Positions 63,441 through 64,000 of a stretch of DNA of 64,000 nucleotides are shown here, in pieces. Source of the DNA: Microbacterium halimionae. Its GTDB lineage: Bacteria > Actinomycetota > Actinomycetes > Actinomycetales > Microbacteriaceae. The DNA lies in NCBI RefSeq assembly GCF_011761265.1, contig NZ_JAAOZB010000001.1, positions 558,001 through 622,000 on the forward strand, in the 5' to 3' direction. Below the pieces are notes generated by a model. The model was not told where the DNA came from and did no database searches. It was given only the letters and a program-made list of their open reading frames with translations. Both the position numbers and the translations under genes were made by a program. Each line of letters starts with the position of its first letter. The stretch's first letter is position 1.

Positions 63441-64000
63441 ATGGCACCTATGGATAGCGCACTTCGCCCCCTGACCGAGATGCCGGAGCCCCAGTTCGTG
63501 ATGGCGGGAGCCGATCGCATCGCGACGTACACCTGGGGCGACGAAGATGCTCCGACCGTGCTCTGCGTGCACGGTTTTGCGTCGAGTTGTCGCGACAACT
63601 GGGTGAACACGGGCTGGGTGCGCGACCTCACGCGCGCTGGGTTTCGCGTGCTCGGTGTTGACCAGCGCGGTCACGGTGCGAGCGACAAGCCCCGTGACCC
63701 GAGCGGCTACGAGATGACGGCGCTCGTGAGCGACCTCGTGAATGTGCTCGACACCTACCTGCTCGACACCGTGCAGTACGTCGGCTACTCCCTTGGCGCG
63801 AGGGTCGGATGGCAACTTGCTGTCGACGACGCTGATCGCGTGAGCCAGGCTGTGCTCGGCGGCATCCCCGATGGTCGCCCGCTGGCGCGCCTGCAAATCG
63901 ACCAAGCGCGCGCATACGCAGACGAGGGCGTCGCGGTCGAAGACCGCGTCACGAACAACTACGTCACACTCGCCGAGCGGGTGCCCGGAAACGACTTGCA
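63441..64000 (+). CDS. Alpha/beta-hydrolase (partial, runs off the window)
   Basis: The frame is open from ATG 63441 (or 63450) to the window end, 186 residues so far. It shows the oxyanion VLCVHGFASS, DQRGHGASDKP and the nucleophile elbow YVGYSLGARVG. These enzymes hydrolyse esters, epoxides or related bonds. The acid and histidine of the triad must lie downstream. No signal peptide is seen, so it should be cytoplasmic. Confidence 0.87.
   Translation, partial: MAPMDSALRPLTEMPEPQFVMAGADRIATYTWGDEDAPTVLCVHGFASSCRDNWVNTGWVRDLTRAGFRVLGVDQRGHGASDKPRDPSGYEMTALVSDLVNVLDTYLLDTVQYVGYSLGARVGWQLAVDDADRVSQAVLGGIPDGRPLARLQIDQARAYADEGVAVEDRVTNNYVTLAERVPGNDL

Overview
The window is the origin-of-replication region of a high-GC Gram-positive chromosome, most likely a Microbacteriaceae-type actinobacterium. 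The basis is gene order: PASTA kinase, amidotransferase, class E sortase, crgA, rhomboid, cyclophilin, tRNA-Ala, tRNA-Ile, a DUF3566-type protein, gyrA, gyrB, dciA, recF, dnaN, dnaA, then rpmH, rnpA, yidD, yidC, khpB, rsmG, parA, parB. Frequent GTG/TTG starts, a class E sortase and a DUF6049-murJ pair agree with this. Genus cannot be set from the sequence alone.

Layout. 1-5.0 kb: cell-wall and division genes (PASTA kinase end, srtE, crgA, rhomboid, cyclophilin). 5.45-11.35 kb: a decayed genomic island against the 3' end of tRNA-Ala, holding IS481 and IS3 remnants, an Rhs tip with a small membrane partner, broken relaxase-like and coiled-coil genes of a conjugative element, a structurally complete IS3-family element, and the C-terminal part of hsdR with in-frame stops. 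11.35-27.1 kb: two tRNAs and the core replication block. oriC is assigned to the dnaN-dnaA gap, which has three perfect DnaA boxes; leading-strand genes diverge from dnaA/rpmH. Three perfect parS sites lie around rsmG-parA. 27.1-37.1 kb: trxA, trxB, murJ, a DUF6049 protein, a methyltransferase, cca, a TMEM175-like channel and an unknown protein. 37.3-39.1 kb: rpsF-ssb-rpsR-rplI with a strong terminator. 39.1-42.6 kb: a broken family-1 glycosidase gene, then dnaB behind a dense cluster of DnaA boxes.

42.6-64 kb is more accessory: an MpaB-like oxygenase, a tandem NTF2-like lipoprotein, a formate/nitrite-family channel, an ATPase-lipoprotein-permease ABC system next to a NarL-type two-component pair, an MFS exporter divergent from a GntR regulator, and a 1415-residue surface protein. 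From 57 kb on there are two SDR oxidoreductases, a YdeI-like protein, a serine recombinase, a TetR regulator divergent from an NTF2-like protein and a luciferase-like flavoprotein, and an alpha/beta hydrolase cut by the window end.

Links between genes: the surface protein ends in LATTG, a membrane segment and a basic tail, the signal read by class E sortases, and srtE is in the same window. dnaA, dnaN, dciA, dnaB, ssb, gyrA and gyrB supply initiation, helicase loading and topology; parA, parB and parS supply origin segregation. No intact new defence system was seen. The best candidates for something undescribed are the Rhs tip with its membrane partner, the hydrolase/beta-helix surface protein, and the DnaA-box cluster in front of dnaB.
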